Below, piece after piece: positions 22,108 to 22,837 of a stretch of DNA of 22,837 nucleotides. The position numbers were made by a program, and so were the translations under genes. This DNA is from CAZVWW01 sp964631265 (lineage in GTDB: Bacteria > Thermotogota > Thermotogae > MWEM01): assembly GCA_964631265.1 (NCBI GenBank), contig CAZVWW010000026.1, positions 1-22,837 of the forward strand, written 5' to 3'. The notes beneath the pieces were generated by a model. That model made no database searches, had not been told where the DNA came from, and saw nothing but the letters and a program-made list of their open reading frames with translations. Numbering within the stretch: the first letter of the stretch is position 1; every line of letters begins with the position of its first letter.

Positions 22108-22837
22108 TTACATCGACCTGGCTTTCTGGAATTTATGAAGTATCATGACGGCGATCAGGATGGCCCCCCAAAGGGTGACCGCAATAAACGAACTGATATT
22201 CAACAGATTGAGACCGGATGCCACCATCTGCAGGATAAAGAGGGACAAGACCAACCCGCCGATCTTACCAAATCCCCCGTTCGGATCAAACCCGCCAAAG
22301 ACTGTGGCCAGGACCGTTATGAGCAGATACGATTCCGCATAACCGGCCCTGGCGGAATTGAATCTCGAGATCATGATCATCGCTGCAACACCACTGAGCA
22401 GACCCGAGATGATATAGGTCTTCATCAGGACCTTTTTCGTATTAACCCCGGAGTAATCCGTTGCCGTCTCATTTGATCCGATGAGATAATTACTGATTCC
22501 AGATGGCGTATTCTTCAACCAGAACCCGAGTGCTACGGCAATCACGGCAAAGATAATAAAGGGAATCGGTATCCCCAGAAAGGCCTCGTTCCCGACAACC
22601 AGCATCTCCTGAGGGAGTCCGGATATGACGTATCCCTTCGTCGAGAGGATGGAAATCCCGTTCACCAGCGTCATGGTCCCGAGTGTGGTCAGAATGGGAG
22701 AGACACCGATATAGGCAACGATAAGTCCGTTTGCGACCCCGACTAAGGCGGAGACACCGAGACCCGCTACAATAGCCAGGAGCACAATCCAGAAGGCTCC
22801 GCCATCAGGTGTTACCATCATATTCGTCATGATCGTT
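22108..22837 (-). CDS. RbsC-type sugar ABC transporter permease (partial)
   Basis: The 3' part (about 243 codons) of a branched-chain/ribose-type ABC permease is present; the 5' end lies beyond the right edge, since the frame stays open to the last base. Hallmarks are ALVGVANGLIVAYIGVSPILTTLGTMTLVNGI, the cytoplasmic loop YLIGSNETATDYSGVNTKKV that couples to the ATPase subunit, and GGFDPNGGFGKIGGLVLSLFILQMVASGLNLL. Together with the adjacent kinase it suggests a CUT2-type sugar uptake system; binding protein and ATPase genes would lie outside the window, upstream. Confidence 0.92.
   Translation of the reverse strand, partial: TIMTNMMVTPDGGAFWIVLLAIVAGLGVSALVGVANGLIVAYIGVSPILTTLGTMTLVNGISILSTKGYVISGLPQEMLVVGNEAFLGIPIPFIIFAVIAVALGFWLKNTPSGISNYLIGSNETATDYSGVNTKKVLMKTYIISGLLSGVAAMIMISRFNSARAGYAESYLLITVLATVFGGFDPNGGFGKIGGLVLSLFILQMVASGLNLLNISSFIAVTLWGAILIAVMILHKFQKARSM

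Noticed and set aside
1..22837. CRISPR array, tRNA or rRNA gene, prophage or complete insertion sequence
   Set aside because: Reading both strands I saw no regularly spaced repeats, no cloverleaf, and no integrase, transposase or phage gene; intergenic space is too small to hide rRNA.

Overview
The window reads as a chromosomal fragment of a bacterium with roughly mid-40s to 50% GC (by eye), strong purine-rich Shine-Dalgarno sites, frequent TTG/GTG starts and dense, overlapping operons. The closest match I can suggest is a Thermotogota member, perhaps a mesophilic, moderate-GC one. The reasons are a minC gene followed by three tandem M42 aminopeptidase genes, as I recall it for Thermotoga maritima, an EF-P with a GRGSG loop like the one I remember from Thermotoga, and a nusB-fhs neighbourhood. 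A Bacillota or Atribacterota origin is the main alternative, because the pepQ-efp-asp23-amaP-nusB order is also typical of Gram-positives. This assignment is inference and needs a database search.

Layout. 1-631 (+): a 50-bp near-perfect palindrome, then a YefM/YoeB toxin-antitoxin module whose toxin gene carries an in-frame TGA. 654-7994 (-): one apparent operon read as minC, three M42 metallopeptidases, a dehydroquinate-synthase-like protein without metal ligands, a membrane-anchored SPOR-like protein and a ComEC-type channel without its nuclease domain. 8043-12912 (-): pepQ, efp, asp23, amaP, nusB, then a compact terminator-like leader and fhs. 12973-13751 (-): a secreted chagasin-like inhibitor and a STAS anti-anti-sigma protein. 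13846-16884 (+): gatA, gatB and a small coiled-coil membrane protein, transcribed divergently from the inhibitor gene. 16889-20481 (-): a P-type Ca2+-ATPase and an EamA transporter. 20573-22837 (-): a sugar ABC permease (cut by the window edge) and an FGGY sugar kinase closed by an intrinsic terminator.

How the genes fit together. Most content is housekeeping: misacylated-tRNA amidation (GatAB), polyproline translation (EF-P), transcription antitermination (NusB), one-carbon entry (Fhs), peptide turnover (PepQ and three M42 enzymes), division-site placement (MinC), envelope homeostasis (Asp23/AmaP), Ca2+ export and pentose-type sugar uptake plus phosphorylation. I see no obvious complete new defence or mobile system. 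The items most worth a second look are the nusB-fhs leader with mutually exclusive pairings, the nonsense-mutated yoeB, the metal-ligand-free DHQS-like protein in the M42 operon, and the edge palindrome. No gene-free stretch exceeds 300 bases; the largest gap is about 95 bases.
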